From contig JABMCL010000533.1 in assembly GCA_018857735.1 (NCBI GenBank), positions 271,001 through 335,000 of the forward strand: a DNA stretch of 64,000 nucleotides, written 5' to 3'. The notes below the pieces were generated by a model, which saw only the letters and a program-made list of their open reading frames with translations, did no database searches and was not told the origin of the DNA. Shown here in pieces: positions 10,766 through 59,585 of this stretch. A program made the position numbers and the translations under genes. Every line of letters starts with the position of its first letter. Position 1 is the stretch's first letter. This stretch comes from Alviniconcha marisindica. Lineage: Eukaryota; Mollusca; Gastropoda; Provannidae.

Positions 10766-11572
10766 TTTTTCTGATCTTTATTAAGAAGTAAAGAAAGAAT
10801 CGACATGGCTGCGCCCCAAAGCAATAAAGTACGTCTGTTGCACAAACAATGGTCTAGACCAACCACGCAAAGCCTGCAAAAGGAAATAATTATGTCCACA
10901 TTTTTTTCGTTGTCGGCCCATTTGTGTCCTCGGTTCGATTCCCCTTTAATGCTGGATCAGTTGTGTCCACTATTCTGTCTCAGCCTGCCTCTCTCTCTCT
11001 CTCTCGATGGCCATAAAAGGCCTTTTGCCGGATTAAGTTCAGATAACTCTGCTGGTGAACTGAGATCTGGTCGATGCCTGCGCGACTCCCTCCTCTGACC
11101 CGCAACACTACACTTGCTGTAGCATCTCGACACACACCACCTACACATATCCAGCCGTTGCCAGAGAAAGATGAACCTTGCCGCATATTGCTTTTGCATC
11201 TCTTCTGGTTCCTTCACAACGGTGTGTCAGCAACGGAACTGATTTGCACGCAAAATAAATCTTTATACAGTCGTCTTTACAGATTGCTTTTGTTTTGTTT
11301 CTGGATGCTGGCGGTGTTTGTACAGCTAAACAGGGTTCAACAAAATGTTAATGTTCGAAGTCTGTTTTACCTGTCGATGCAGCCATATCTGGGTGAGCGT
11401 GCATGTTAATCTTTCAACCAACAGATGCTTTTGGGCAAGATATACTGGCATAGACAGAATCGTAGTAGAATTATGCAAAGCGCTGGCGAATCTGGATTTT
11501 TTCCATCATGGCTGATATAATTACGATTTTTTTCTTTCTTTTTGAAATCAAATGAGAGAGAGAGCAAAGTTT

Positions 11573-11597
11573 AAAAAAAAAAAAAAAAAAAAAAAAA
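11573..11597 (+). repeat. Poly(A) run
   Basis: About 25 consecutive A residues, followed at 11844-11859 by a G run. Either could be a retroelement tail or simple slippage; no element was recognised upstream. Confidence 0.85.
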
Positions 11598-12522
11598 TGC
11601 AGCAGGCTGATGTTCTCTAAACGCAGGATGACGATGCTCCCGCTCCTGTCAGACGCGAGAGGCCTCAGCTCTAGTGGAGCGTACTTGCAAACGAGCAGTG
11701 GACGCTGCAGATAGTTCCCTGCTGTACATGCCAAGCAAGCTGCGGTTGCACAGTGGCTTGTATTCGAAACGAGGAAAATAGACAATCCGATTTATATTTT
11801 CACTCTCTTATGATCAAGTCAACTGCATCTGGGGGGGAAAAAAGGGGGGGGGGGGGGGAGTTGACATTGAAGCCCTAACATATTCATGTGATGTGACTTG
11901 AATGTAGTTAGTGGAAGCACAAAATGCGGCTGATGCTCCACCAATCTCCTCAGTAGTCACACTGACACAAGCACAAACCAGTGTCCATTCATCTCTCACC
12001 CTTGTACACTATGTAATGCAATGAGACAGTCCCTCTTATTTTTTTCTTCTCATTTTTTCGCATTTGCATTCTTCACTCAGTCTGGCCCCGATGTGTCATC
12101 GTTTCCAGGCTTGCATAAAGGGTCTTATCCGAACACCAGCGGCCTCCTCCATCCCCTTGGTCAGCCGTCCAATCTTCCTTCAGCATTTTCCACTTTCCGG
12201 GAATCCCGTCGGGCAGCAGTGATAACGCTGTGGACATCTTTTGCCGACTGTACAGGAATGACCAAATGGCAGCCTCACCCAACCCCCAACAACAACAAAC
12301 AAACAACAAAACTACCCCGCCCCCCACCTAGAAAAAAGAAGAAACCAAACCAAAACAATTCCCCCCCCCTCACCCCACACACACACACTCACACAAACAA
12401 AAACGAACACACGCAAAACGCATCAACACACAACAGCCTAACGGTCTTAAAACGGTCATTATTTTGTGTTTAGAAGCATGTTTCTAGTAACTAGAGAAGA
12501 TTTATGAGTACATTCATTTTGT

Positions 12523-12655
12523 CGCTGTAAGTACACTACTTCTGTGCTTCGGTGGATATTCAAAAACGCTACGAAAGGCCGCATGTAGTAGTCCTGCAAC
12601 AAGAGTGCAATGGTCTGCTTGAGAGCAGATAACAGCGCTATGAACAGCGATAGCC
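12523..12655 (+). mobile_element. tRNA-SINE 3' fragment
   Basis: GCTGTAAGTACACTACTTC, CGGTGGATATTCAAAAACGC and the terminal TCTGCTTGAGAGCAGATAAC, AGCGCTATGAACAGCGATA match the 3' half of the SINE at 13277-13752. The tRNA-like head is missing. Divergence suggests an older insertion. Confidence 0.75.
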
Positions 12656-12984
12656 GGGACAGGAAGAATTTCAGGCGGGTAGGAGCAGTTGCTGCTTCCC
12701 CATGAAGGTCGTTCCAGTCGACAATTGTGGCGGGAGGAAAAAGAAGAGTTGCTGTCCTTCGGGAGGGCATCGACTGAGTAAGTCAGGGGTGAGACACCCG
12801 AGAGCCGCTGCGTGTGGGCACACAGTAGTTTTACCACACTGGCTACCTGATGACCGCAACCTTCGCATTTTACCTGCAGCGTGCCTTGTAGGACAAAGCT
12901 ATCATGGCCCGCCGTCTTTTCTTTGCGGAGCGGAACATGCACTGTTCCTTCTAGGACGGAGCAATCGTTTCCCGCTGTCTTTTT

Positions 12985-13087
12985 GGTTGTTCGTTTGTTT
13001 GCTTTTGGTTTTGTTGTTGGTTGTTGTTGTTGTGGGGTTGTTGTTGTTGTTGTTTTTTTATGGGGGGGGGGGGGGGGCGGGGGGGGC
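12985..13087 (+). repeat. (TTG)n followed by G-tract
   Basis: TTG/TTTG repeats run into a 17-base G run, then C, then more G (13062-13087). The G-rich part could form a quadruplex. Confidence 0.85.
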
Positions 13088-13204
13088 ATGCATGAGACAT
13101 TCAATTTGAGAGGAAGTCGAGAGAAAGCGAAAGAAAAGGTTCCAGATTTTGTATCGGCTACCACAACTACCGTATCAGGTTGATCGACGCACCATACCGC
13201 ACTG

Positions 13205-13258
13205 AATCAATCGGCCATACCAAATCAATCGGTCACACCAAAACAATCGGTCATACCA
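13205..13258 (+). repeat. 18-bp tandem repeat, three copies
   Basis: Three units of AATCAATCGGTCATACCA with one or two changes each, directly before the SINE at 13277. Confidence 0.85.
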
Positions 13259-13276
13259 ACATTGGTGCGCCAATTG

Positions 13277-13752
13277 GGGGCTGGGGATAGCTCAGTGGTT
13301 AGAGCGCCGGACTCTTGATCGAAAGGTCGCGGGTTCGAATCCCTGCAGGAGCGGCGGGAGAATTTTCTTCTGCAGGGTCAACTTTCTGTGCTGACTCTTA
13401 TTTTGGTATTCGTTCCACCCCGTGTTACCGCAGTAGCACGTAAAAGACCCCGGTCATTCTGCCAAAAGCGCAGGTGGCAGGTTACAGCTAAACACGCATA
13501 CACCTTACGTATGTGGGTTTGCATGAAGTGACATGGTGCATGGTTGTATGGTGTACACAGAACGCGCCGAGATGGCAGCAGTTTCATGTGGCACCAGCCA
13601 TGCCAGCGCTGTAAGTACACCACTTCGGTGGATATTCAAAAACGCGCTATAAAAAGCTATTCACTCATGTAGAATCACATGCGAGCGCAGTGAGTCTGCT
13701 CGAAAGCGGAGAATAGCGCTATATAAAAGCGATCAATAATAATAATAATAAT
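13277..13752 (+). mobile_element. Full-length tRNA-derived SINE, copy 1
   Basis: The head is tRNA-like with a perfect A box TAGCTCAGTGG (13288-13298) and B box GGTTCGAATCC (13332-13342), the internal pol III promoter. The roughly 400-bp body recurs at 34784 and 50077. It includes GCAGTAGCACGTAAAAGACC, GGTGGCAGGTTACAGCTAAA and CACTTCGGTGGATATTCAAA. The 3' end is AGAATAGCGCTATATAAAAG followed by (AAT)n, a tail shared with LINEs in the window. It is not a functional tRNA gene because the body runs on without a terminator. Confidence 0.92.
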
Positions 13753-13901
13753 GACCGCAGACCGACCCCCAAGCCAATCTCTGACCAACGAATGAACCTT
13801 TCAGAGTTCTGTATTCCACGCTAATAACAATATCTTTGCCTCTCCTCAACGAGCGCAAGGCATTAACATTCAAAATAAAGTACATCAGATCAAAACTACT
13901 T

Positions 13902-13929
13902 CCTCTCTCTCTCTCTGTCTCTCTCTGTC

Positions 13930-13985
<56 letters not shown>

Positions 13986-14008
13986 CCTCTCCTCTCTCTC
14001 TCTCTCTC
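13902..14008 (+). repeat. (CT)n / (CTGT)n compound microsatellite
   Basis: CT dinucleotides flank about eleven CTGT units. Confidence 0.9.
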
Positions 14009-14011
14009 CGC

Positions 14012-14232
14012 TCTCGTCCCTGTGAACACCACCTCTTTACAACACAGGCCTCGTCCCTGTGAACACCACCTCTTTACAACACAGGCCTCGTCCCTGTGAA
14101 CACCACCTCTTAACAACACAGGCCTCGTCCCTGTGAACACCACCTCTTTACAACACAGGCCTCGTCCCTGTGAACACCACCTCTTTACAACACAGGCCTC
14201 GTGCCTGTGAACACCACCTATTTACAACACAG
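14012..14232 (+). repeat. 37-bp minisatellite, six copies
   Basis: The unit CCTCGTCCCTGTGAACACCA, CCTCTTTACAACACAGG repeats about six times with at most two changes per copy. The high identity implies recent expansion. Confidence 0.93.
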
Positions 14233-14410
14233 AAAACGTTACTGTGTCTTGAGACAAATTTGTTTTCACACAGGCTAGTAAAAACAAAATAATTACATCG
14301 CATCAATAATAATCCAGCATTTTCCTCTACTCACCTTCTAGACGCCTTTCACGCTTCCCTACGTCCCCCCCGGCACACCCCCGCTATCGCCATCACACAC
14401 CATTATTCAC

Positions 14411-15022
<612 letters not shown>

Positions 15023-15600
15023 GAAGATCGGCAGTAATTAAATTGAGCAGCAGGCATGCACACTACACAACTCAGGCGTCATATGGCCAGTAGAGCCGGA
15101 TGGCGAGGAAGGTTGAGTACAGAGACCTGGAGTTTCCATCTGGAATCAGCTACGAGAAGAAACTCTGGGTTTTCAGAAAGAGAGATAATCCGGATATAAT
15201 AATGGTTTTCAGTATAAGGGACCCCAGTTTCTGCATCCGCGGGCACCGTAAACACAGGCACAAAAACAAACACATACAACAGCCTGATTAAGTAAACAAA
15301 AGATGAAAACTGAACGCTTTTTATTACAAGACAAGAATTATGTCCAAATCTGAGGCACATTTGCCATTTAAACTAAAGCAACAAGACATACAACAACAAA
15401 GTATACTGAGCTGTATGTCTCAATTTTTTTTTTTATTCAACAGGCAAAAGAGAAAGAAAGAAAGAAAAAAAATCAAAAAGGAAAATTCGAATTGAAAATG
15501 CCCCATCACATCGAATTTGTAAGATGGATCTGTCAAGAACGGCGATTCTGCACGCCACCCCTTGGCTGTGCACAAGATCTTGAAATCTTACAGCTGGACT

Positions 15601-15694
<94 letters not shown>
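15601..15694 (+). repeat. (GA)n microsatellite
   Basis: About 94 bp of GA with a single AA interruption. Confidence 0.95.
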
Positions 15695-16869
15695 TCTCCA
15701 ACCGCCCGACGTTGTGTACAATAAACATGAAAATAAACAGAACAATAACAAAAAATAAACAAAACAAAAACCTATTCACAGCGATCAGAATACCGGACCC
15801 TCAAAACGTGAGTTACAGTGGCTGATTAGTTTCCTGAATACACACTGTAAGAAACATGAAATTATAGACCACAGCTAACAACGTCTAAATCACGTATAAT
15901 GGCCAAGTCTAAATCAAGTACTACACGAAGCTGCATTTTCCGCAATGTATACTTTAGAAAAGGATGGCTTTACCTGACCCATTCCATGCCCTTAGGACAT
16001 GCCCTCTGTTCTTGACAAAGTGTTTCCCATTTAACTCTACACCGCCATAATGAAGAACTACTGTTCAACGCTTTCTCGTGTTGAGCTTCTCAAGCCAAGC
16101 ATGCCTGGTTAGCAAACGCTTTCTTCGACAATAACCCGAAGCAAACTGCACGATGAGTATGAGTCGTGGTATCAAACAGGTAAATATAGTTACCGCTACT
16201 GCCGAAGCAGTTGTCGAAATGCATCATGACAAATACAACGACAATCTATTTCACTAAGGTTTTCAGGCTAAATGTTACAGTTGGAATGTATCAAACGCAT
16301 CATCTACATGTAAGACGCCGTCTTTCAGGCCACCAATCATTGCTACTTGTCACGATCGCCTGTGTACGCTGAGACTGACAGATTAAGTTCTAACTTAGCA
16401 TCAAGAGCAATCAGCTGTTACCAGCAGTCACATATTTACTGCAGAATTTCGCACAATGCCTGGGACTGATTAAGGAAAAATTCAAAATCTCTACGCTTCA
16501 GCTGTGTACAGATTACGATATGGGAAGCCCGGCTGTGTGACAAGCAACAACACAGAGGATATGTATGCGCCAAACGATGCAGCAGCCCTAACAGCCAGTA
16601 TCCTTTACCAATGCAAGTGCTGGAACTGACCTGGTTAACTGCACATCGCCTCACCTGCTTGCTGCTGCAGTTTACTTGCTGAACATGTTTACATTGTAAA
16701 TACCAGGTTCGTTTTAACGCACGTACATTAACAAAATACGAGTTTTCACAATGACGGGGACAGCCTCTCGATTTCCGTCAGCTCATAATTTCACGTTTGC
16801 ACGTCAGATTTTCGCACGTCCCGCTGCTGTCAGCATACCCCAGTGTGTGAGGTGTACCCTTAGTGTAAA
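15695..16869. other. Region downstream of the LU gene; no feature seen
   Basis: Should contain the 3' UTR of the - strand LU gene. No TTTATT (AATAAA on the - strand) was found close to the stop codon. The nearest are at about 15320-15325 and in the T-rich stretch near 15425-15437, so the poly(A) site is unassigned. No other gene-like sequence was seen. Confidence 0.4.
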
Positions 16870-51498
<34,629 letters not shown>

Positions 51499-52734
51499 GA
51501 TCATCAGCACCCGAGTCATAACACAACTGTAGTCCACAAGCACGTGCAGTTTGCCGGGGAGGTCGTTTAGTGTCGACTCATTTACTGGAGAGTGGCTCTT
51601 AGTTACTGAAAATGCGATGGACTCGCTGCCTGATGAATCCACTCGCTGGCACGTTTGCCACCAGGGGTCAGACCGAGACTGGCAAACTTGTACTCTTCTT
51701 TCTCTTTGCCGCTGACACTGACGTTGCCCAAAACTCGGTTTTCACGCGAAAGAACACTGACACATTTAAACCTAGGCCTACATCTTTCCAAGCTTGCTCG
51801 TGCTCGGGATGAAGCCGGCGATTCTCGACTATCACACCGTGACGGCTGCCTCGCGGTCTCCCTCAAGTCCGACTGATGTGTAGGTGAATTTTGTGGTTGT
51901 TATCCTTGTTCTCCCGAGTGGTACACACCGTGACGTCAGTGTAATGAGTAATTATCCACTGTTATTGTTGCAGGTAATTTACGAACTTTCCCATTTCTCA
52001 CTCTTGCTCCCGCTGGTCTCTTCCCTCCTGTATCCCAACTTGTTTCATTTCACAGCTTGGGGCGACCCCTGACTCTTCGCGTTTGGCGCGATGTTGATCG
52101 ATCTGTGAACGAGTTGCCAACACTTCGCTATGATCCAGCTATCATCGGCGCTCGCTGTTGTTCCGCTAGACGACTCTGCTGGAGAAATAAATAGACGTCT
52201 GTAAGCCAATCGCCAGACTGAGTTAGGCTGAGCCACGCAGGGTGTGCAGTGCTAGTCGTTGTTGCACGTGCACAAAGGGTGCTGCCCTAGTTGGATGATG
52301 GACTCCGCCGCCGCCGCACTGCCGCAGTCCCAGCGGCGCCCTGATCGTTGGGCCCTTCTTGTCGCTTGTGGTGGTGGTGGTGGTGGCGGCGTTGGCGATA
52401 GAGCAGTGGTGGTTAGGCTCTCTGTATTCTCACTGCATTGGCCTAAGTCAGCTGTAAGTTGCTTCCTGGAACAAAAGTACAGGAACATGAGTAAGTATTC
52501 AACAGTATTGCAGAGAAAGTGATAACTGATAATGCCACAACAAGAAAAGACAATTATTTAATACTTCATACAATATATGAAATACCACTGTTGACGTTGA
52601 CATTTTGTAAATAATATATACAGGTCGTTTTAGCCGAGGCGGACTAGTCCTTTTTTTCACCTTGCAAAAAAAATAAAATAAAAAAAAATCAAACAAACAA
52701 AGAAAGAAAAAAGAAAAATTGTTTCCTGGGGAGG
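51499..52734 (-). other. Presumed 5' UTR / promoter side of the LU gene
   Basis: No TATA box or exon could be assigned with confidence. A CCG/GGT-rich stretch at 52300-52395 (including (GGT)n at 52370-52388) is GC-richer than the surroundings, as a promoter might be. Confidence 0.35.
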
Positions 52735-52754
52735 GGGGGGGGGGGGGGGGGGGG
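52735..52754 (+). repeat. Poly(G) run
   Basis: About 20 G residues after GGGGAGG. Confidence 0.92.
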
Positions 52755-54104
52755 AAACAACAACAACAATAAAAGAGCCGATTTTTCTTCTTCTGAACAG
52801 ACGAACTGAGAAGAAAATGACACTTCGTCAGAAGGGACACACCTTACCAAGGACTCAACATACTGGGACTGTATACCTACCTGTTTTCTTCTCTCACTGC
52901 CGGGGACCTGCCTAAATTTTTTTTTTTTTTTTGCTTTGGCAAATTTTAAACAGCTGTGGTTTAAATGGAAAGAGACGACAGAAGTTTTAACCCAAGTGGA
53001 GCCTCGTTCCTTACAACTGTACGAAGACTAGACGTACTACACTTCTTCTTCTTCTTCTAAAGCGGCCAGCATCATTTTGTTGATGGTTCTGTCGATGGAT
53101 GAAAACTTAGAAAATGTGCAAATGATGATTTCCGAGTTTCTGCGGGCTTCATTTGGTTGTTCTATTAATATTCATACAAAAGAATGACTTTTTTCTTCCA
53201 ATTTGAGCTCCTCGGGGTACAGCCATGTTGGGGTGACTGAAGAGAAGAGAAAGTCTGGCTCGTGACGCATTTGCCACGTTTGCCACATTTGCTCGCCTTG
53301 TTCATGGCGTCGCTGATTCAGACTGCTGGGTACAAAATGGAAGCACTCACGGTCGCATTTCGCGACTTTCAAACGTCAAACAAGATCAAGCATAGAATTA
53401 AAAACAAAAACAAAATGCTGTGTCATTTTATTCTATTCCTACCCTGGATGTTTGCTTGCCTCGAGTCCTCTTTAAAGTCGCACAAGTTAGTTAGTTGGTG
53501 CTTTGAGCCCAGTAAAGCACATAGGGCTAAAGGTACCACAAACAGTTAATCTACAAACAAATGATGAAGAAAATGAAATGACTTCATTCACTTGCAGAAA
53601 ACTGCGAACACGAGGCTGATATAATGTACTATTATTCTTTTCTGTTGATACTATTATTCTCTCAACTGCGGGTCACGGTCTGGTGCCCGATGGATTGGTT
53701 GGCTGGGTTTCTAGTGGTAGAGGTTTTACTACAGCTTTATTAAGGAATCTGACCTATAATTGTGGCCTGTCGCGTGATTGCCTATGTTGCATTTGTGTTA
53801 GGACTGAATTTGTAGGTCTGACTTGGGCATATAATTATGTGGATGAAAAGGTGAAAATGATTTTTAAATTTCAGTTGGCTTCCGACGGTGTTTGTTGGGA
53901 AACCTAGGTGGTTGGCATGATGTTAAAACGCAATCACTAAGCAACGAAGTTCCACGCAGAGACATGGGCAAAAATAGCCAATTCCAGTATGCCCTTCACA
54001 AGTTTTTGATTCATCGCCATATTCGGTTTCACACGCTCGGCTGCGGTGATTAGTTTGGCTGGTCGAAAAAAATTGAAGTTTCTCCCTCCCTCCTTCCTCC
54101 CCCC

Positions 54105-54107
<3 letters not shown>
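52755..54107. other. Stretch without recognised features
   Basis: A T run at 52917-52932 and a CTT repeat at 53044-53057; otherwise nothing recognised. Confidence 0.4.

Positions 54108-54174
<67 letters not shown>
54108..54174 (+). repeat. (CT)n microsatellite
   Basis: About 66 bp of pure CT. Confidence 0.97.
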
Positions 54175-54178
<4 letters not shown>

Positions 54179-54866
54179 ACATAATACATCCTGCTGGCGA
54201 GAAAATATGCTGAAGAGGAACTGACATTTACCACTATCAAGATTTATCCTGTAATGTATGTATATATATATGTATATGATCAAACAGGGGGAGTCAACAA
54301 AACAACAAATATTATCTCCCTTTCCCACCTTCTCTCAGTTGTTTAAACAAAAATTTATTGGAGACGAAATAAACATACAAAAAATCATTATGTGCTCATC
54401 AACAAGCTATAGCTTATAGGCGATGAGCTCATGCAGTTGGAGAAAAAAAACAATGTATGGCGGACGAACAATTTCACTTCGCTATCAGTAAATGAAAACG
54501 TAACAAAAATAACAACAATAAAAACAAAAAACAAGAGGAAACAAAAAAGAAAGAAACAAACAAACAACAATAACAAAACACAAAAATACGAACCGTCAAT
54601 GAAAACAGTCAAAACAAATTGTAGTTGAAAAACAAAACAATGTTAGGTAGACAGATAGATTGGCTGGTGGCCTAAATAAATACTAGCGAGAGAGAAATGG
54701 CGTAAGGAGACAGCCCTCTGTCTGGTGGGGAGACGGAAAGGGAAAGATGGTTTGAAGTCATTTTTCTACAGTAGCATAATTATTAATTTTTGACAAAGTT
54801 CAGAGGTATGAGCAGGCAGTCGGTCATTTGTATAATTAAAACATATAATCACATATACAGAAGGAG

Positions 54867-56653
54867 TTAATACTTGGATTTTTAACGTCCCTTGACTGTA
54901 CTATGTTAACAGGACAAATCACATGTGCACAAAAAGTCAGTATATACGGTTAAAAACAAACAAAGAAACAAAAACAAAAAACAAAAACAAAACAAAATCA
55001 TATTATAGGTCAGCTACCTGCTAGCTTACAGTTCTGATTTTAAAGTCGTTTAGATAGCTTAATGAATTCATGGACAGTTAGGAATATGTGTTTGTTTTCT
55101 GGAAGTCGCAGGTCTAAGTTACCGTACAGTAGTGTTCTAATATTGGTTTGGTTGCTAGGGAGGGTAAGTATTGTTCTTGCACGGATGTTAAGGTAGTTAG
55201 GACAATGAAGGAGGTAATGCTCGGCCGTTTCTCTAGAATAACCACAAGAACATTTTGGGTCGGTGCTTAAATGGCGGTTGACTAGGTCATTGTTAAGGTT
55301 ACTCATTTCTAGGCGAAGGCGACAGTGAATGACTTGTGCATTTCTTTCTCCAAAGTAGTAATAGGCTGGAACTTTACTGTCGGACAAGGACAATGATCGT
55401 TTAAAAACACTTAAAGATGTACTTTGTTGAACGCTAATGGGGAGAGAATTCCACTCTGCTGTGGTAGATGGAATGAAGGAGTTTCGATAAAGTTCAGTTT
55501 TGCATGTAGTCACGTCTCTTTCTAATGGTCTGCGTCTGTGGTACGGATTAATGTGGGCGACTAATGGGGGTAAGAGGTCACTTATATATTGGGGACATAG
55601 ACCTAGTCTCATTTTGTGGAACATCAAGAGTTTATGCCGTTTCCTTCTTTCCTTTAATGTGCAGAATCCGGATTCTTTGTAAAGTTTCTGGTGGCTAGTT
55701 CCGCGTATACCTCCTATAATGATTCTTATGGCTTCTAGGTGCAGGTTTTCTAGCATTTTTGATTGAGTGTCGGTGCAGTTATCCCAGACAATATCAGCAT
55801 AATCAAAAAGTGGGAGGATGAACGATTTGTACATAATTTCTAACGCTTTTCTGCTTATTTCGTACTTATAAGACCGAAGACAGGAAATTAACATACTTGT
55901 TTTGTTTATAACAGACCTAATGTGTTCATCCCATCTGCAGTTGTTTTGTAAGATTATTCTTAAGTGTTTGTGAGATGGTGTTTCTTTTAGAGTTGTACTG
56001 CCAAAAGTGAGTTGTTGATTTTGATTCTGACCTCTAGTAAAGTTTAATTGTTCATTTTTTTATTCGTTAAATCTAACTTTCCAATTTTTGGCCCATTCAT
56101 TAATTTGTTCTAAGTCATGGTTCAGTATTGCAGCACGCGAGTCGGGGTTGTTTAATGCCAAGGACAAACTAGTGTCGTCTGCAAATAACTTGATCACAGA
56201 CTCAATATTGTTAACAATGTCATTAATATAAATCAAGAGCAGAAGTGGTCCAAGCACAAAGCCTTGTGGGACTCCTGCTGAAACACTCTTAAAATCGGAC
56301 TTCTCCCCTTTAATTGCAGTAGCCTGCATGCGACATGATAAATAGTCCCGAAACCAGTTAAGCAATTTTCATCTGATGCCGACGGCTTCCAGTTTTGATA
56401 GCAGGCCTGTGTGCCACACACGGTCGAATGCTTTGGATATGTCAAAATAAACCGCTTGCGTAGTTATTCCTTTATCAAAAGATGAACATAAATCATTATA
56501 GATGCAAAGTAATTGGTTTACTGTGGAATCTCCAGGAATAAATCCTGATTGTGATTGTGTAATAATATTATTATATTGTAGTTCTCTCTGTTGTTTATGC
56601 TCGAGCCGAACGGTTAAGCAACTATAAGAAGTAAGGAGTGTAATACGTTTCAT
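54867..56653 (-). mobile_element. 5'-truncated LINE with reverse transcriptase (two in-frame stops)
   Basis: On the - strand one frame runs from about 56653 to the stop at 55042-55040, broken only by TGA at 56371-56369 and TAA at 56062-56060. It holds the RT blocks QSGFIPGDSTVNQLL, VYFDISKAFDRVWH, GVPQGFVLGPLLLLIYINDI and the catalytic FADDTSL. The thumb/C-terminal part follows (FDYADIVWDNCTD, AEWNSLPISVQ) with a final Cys/His motif CSCGYSRETAEHYLLHCP. The 3' UTR includes an AAAC-rich stretch (54950-55000) and ends GGGACGTTAAAAATCCAAG, TATTAACTCC at about 54867. Endonuclease and ORF1 are missing. The clade (Jockey/CR1/I group) is not resolved. Confidence 0.92.
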
Positions 56654-56777
56654 ATTCGCATCAGCTTAAGTCAGATAACGATTTCAGGCAGTCGATAACG
56701 ATTATGACGGTGTAGACGATCATTTTTGTTGAAATATGTGACATTATCTCGCTGTGTATGTATGTGGTCGTGCGTGC

Positions 56778-57105
<328 letters not shown>

Positions 57106-57784
57106 GAGTGGGGGTGAGGGGTGAGGGGGACACTTCTTACCTCGTGAATACGGAAGACTTAAAAAAATCGGTCTGAATTGGAAAATAATTAACTCTTCCA
57201 TCCACGCCATTAAAGGCGGCCAAAGGACTCCGTGCTGCTTTGAGAAGACAATCAATGGGCAATGGAGCAGTCAACAGTAGTGGCCATGGTTGGTGGCCGT
57301 GTCGTGCAGCTTGGGCACAGCGCCTGCAGCCCTCTCACTAAACTAGGTCACGCATGCACACGTCATATCTAAGGGTCACGTGTTACGACCAGCTACAAGC
57401 TTACAAGAGCTGAAAAAAATCCGTCCCAAAGTGTCACCGGAAGAACAGATTGCTCCAGATACATTCTTCTCGATAGCCTGTACCCGGAAAGGGGCATTAT
57501 CTATTGACATCTCCGTTATTTTATTTTTAGCTCGTGACACATATTCGCCTTGACGCTGCGCTATGTCGTTGTCGATGTTATTGCTGCAACAAAGCGTGTG
57601 TTTTTTTCTCCATATCTCGTGGGACTTACAACAAATGTTTAGTTAAAACAATAACAACAACAAAAGCGATTGCAGGCAGATTCCATTCTGTTCCAAAATG
57701 AAATCAGACAACATGGCAGTGCATCACTGACAGTTATCACAGACCCGCGCGAACGCACACAAGAACGCATGTAGGCTACATACA
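57106..57784. other. Stretch without recognised features
   Basis: Nothing recognised on either strand. Confidence 0.4.
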
Positions 57785-58050
<266 letters not shown>

Positions 58051-58057
58051 CCACTTT

Positions 58058-58142
58058 AAACCCTGCAGGGATACAAGCAGAAACCTACAACATCCAGACA
58101 CCAACTCTTCCAACAAATTTTCAGTAAGAGACAAACATGGCC

Positions 58143-58192
<50 letters not shown>

Positions 58193-58390
58193 CATGTGTA
58201 AGTGACCCCTGCGACGGGATACTGTGGAAGCAGAAATCCTATGCTGAAAATCCAGAGCTATCCAATGTTCTCTTCCTAAATTAATTTTCGAGTAAGTGAG
58301 AAATAACATGGCCTTACATGCTTCCCCTACTATAATAAAAATCTCCCTTTGTAATTTTTCTCTTCTCGGTTCATTCCACTTCATTTCACT
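58058..58390 (+). repeat. Two copies of an interspersed repeat separated by (CA)n
   Basis: Copy 1 (58058-58145, CCCTGCAGGGATACAAGCAG...GAGACAAACATGGCCTTACA) runs into (CA)n at 58145-58188. Copy 2 (58204-58390) repeats the same sequence and, after ACATGGCCTTACA, continues TGCTTCCCCTACT instead. Related to 29925-30105. Confidence 0.75.
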
Positions 58391-58820
58391 AAACAAAGTT
58401 GACATCTGACATGAGCAGTGGATGAGACTTTCACTTGCGCTTTTCGCACTGACATGAATGAACTTCGATGTTGACTGGGTGTTAAACATCGAGACTCTCC
58501 CGCCGATAGCAGTGACAAACTGCCGTATGTTTTTTGCATTACGTTTATGAGGCATACACACAACAGACGAAACAACACAGAAAGCCCAGTACAGACATAT
58601 AAGCAAACTCAAAACACGAAAAGCCGAAAGACAAGAGAGCTAGAGCACTGATGCTAATGCCCGGTAGGATAAGGTGAGTAATCCAAAACGGCAAAGTGGG
58701 GAGACCGGAAAGAAACGCAAAAGAAAGGGGGGAAAAGATGAGGAAATGCTAACACAAAAAGAAAAGGCTAGAGGGCGAGCAAAGGACAAGCAAAAATAAC
58801 ATACAGAAATACCTGGCACG

Positions 58821-58825
<5 letters not shown>
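58391..58825. other. Stretch without recognised features
   Basis: Nothing beyond the edge of the repeat at 58204-58390 was recognised. Confidence 0.4.
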
Positions 58826-58882
<57 letters not shown>

Positions 58883-59202
58883 CTCCGCGGGGGTGGGTGG
58901 CGGGTGGGGGCGGTGCTTAAAGACTTGACTTAATTGACCCGATCCATTGCAGCTTGTAAAAAGGGGGCCCCCAACCCCGGGGCATCCCGATTCGGGGAAA
59001 AGGTGTGCATCAGTTTAGTTTTTCCTTTAAGGACCCCATGGGCACCGAACACAAAGGGAACGAGCTCCTCGCCCCCGACTCGAGCGAGAGAATTCATTTT
59101 TTCTTCGTGAAAATTTCAAACTTGCCGTCGGAAAATTGGAAGTTTCGTCTCTCGCCTCTCGCACTCCAGCGTCTCTCTCGTGAAAATTAGATCAACTACC
59201 TC

Positions 59203-59285
<83 letters not shown>
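58826..59285 (+). repeat. Two (CT)n arrays, second with (TA)n
   Basis: (CT)n at 58826-58879 and 59209-59268, the latter followed by (AT)n to 59285 and a T run. The roughly 330 bp between them is unusually GC-rich and not recognised. Confidence 0.92.
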
Positions 59286-59295
<10 letters not shown>

Positions 59296-59434
59296 TAAAT
59301 CTTTATTTTTTTCTTTTCAGGACAGGCAAACGCGGCATTGAGTGTTTAATAGAGCAGCACTGCCGTCTTAGAGTATATAACGCGCAAACGATCACGTTGC
59401 AGTTTACTAAAAAAATAATTTAAAAAATGTCCTG

Positions 59435-59585
<151 letters not shown>

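Noticed and set aside
13282..13355. tRNA genes at 13282, 34789 and 50083
   Set aside because: The A and B boxes are excellent, but each head is fused to the same 400-bp body and a retroelement tail, with no CCA-proximal terminator. They are SINE heads.
14012..14232. Regular 37-bp repeats (also 32731-32894 and 7413-7655) as a CRISPR-like array
   Set aside because: Units are contiguous without unique spacers and the genome is eukaryotic. They are minisatellites.
58121..58612. Minus-strand frame starting MSLLICLYWAFCVVSSVVC, a possible signal peptide
   Set aside because: The remainder overlaps the interspersed repeat at 58204-58390 and runs into (CA)n, so it is most likely a chance frame.
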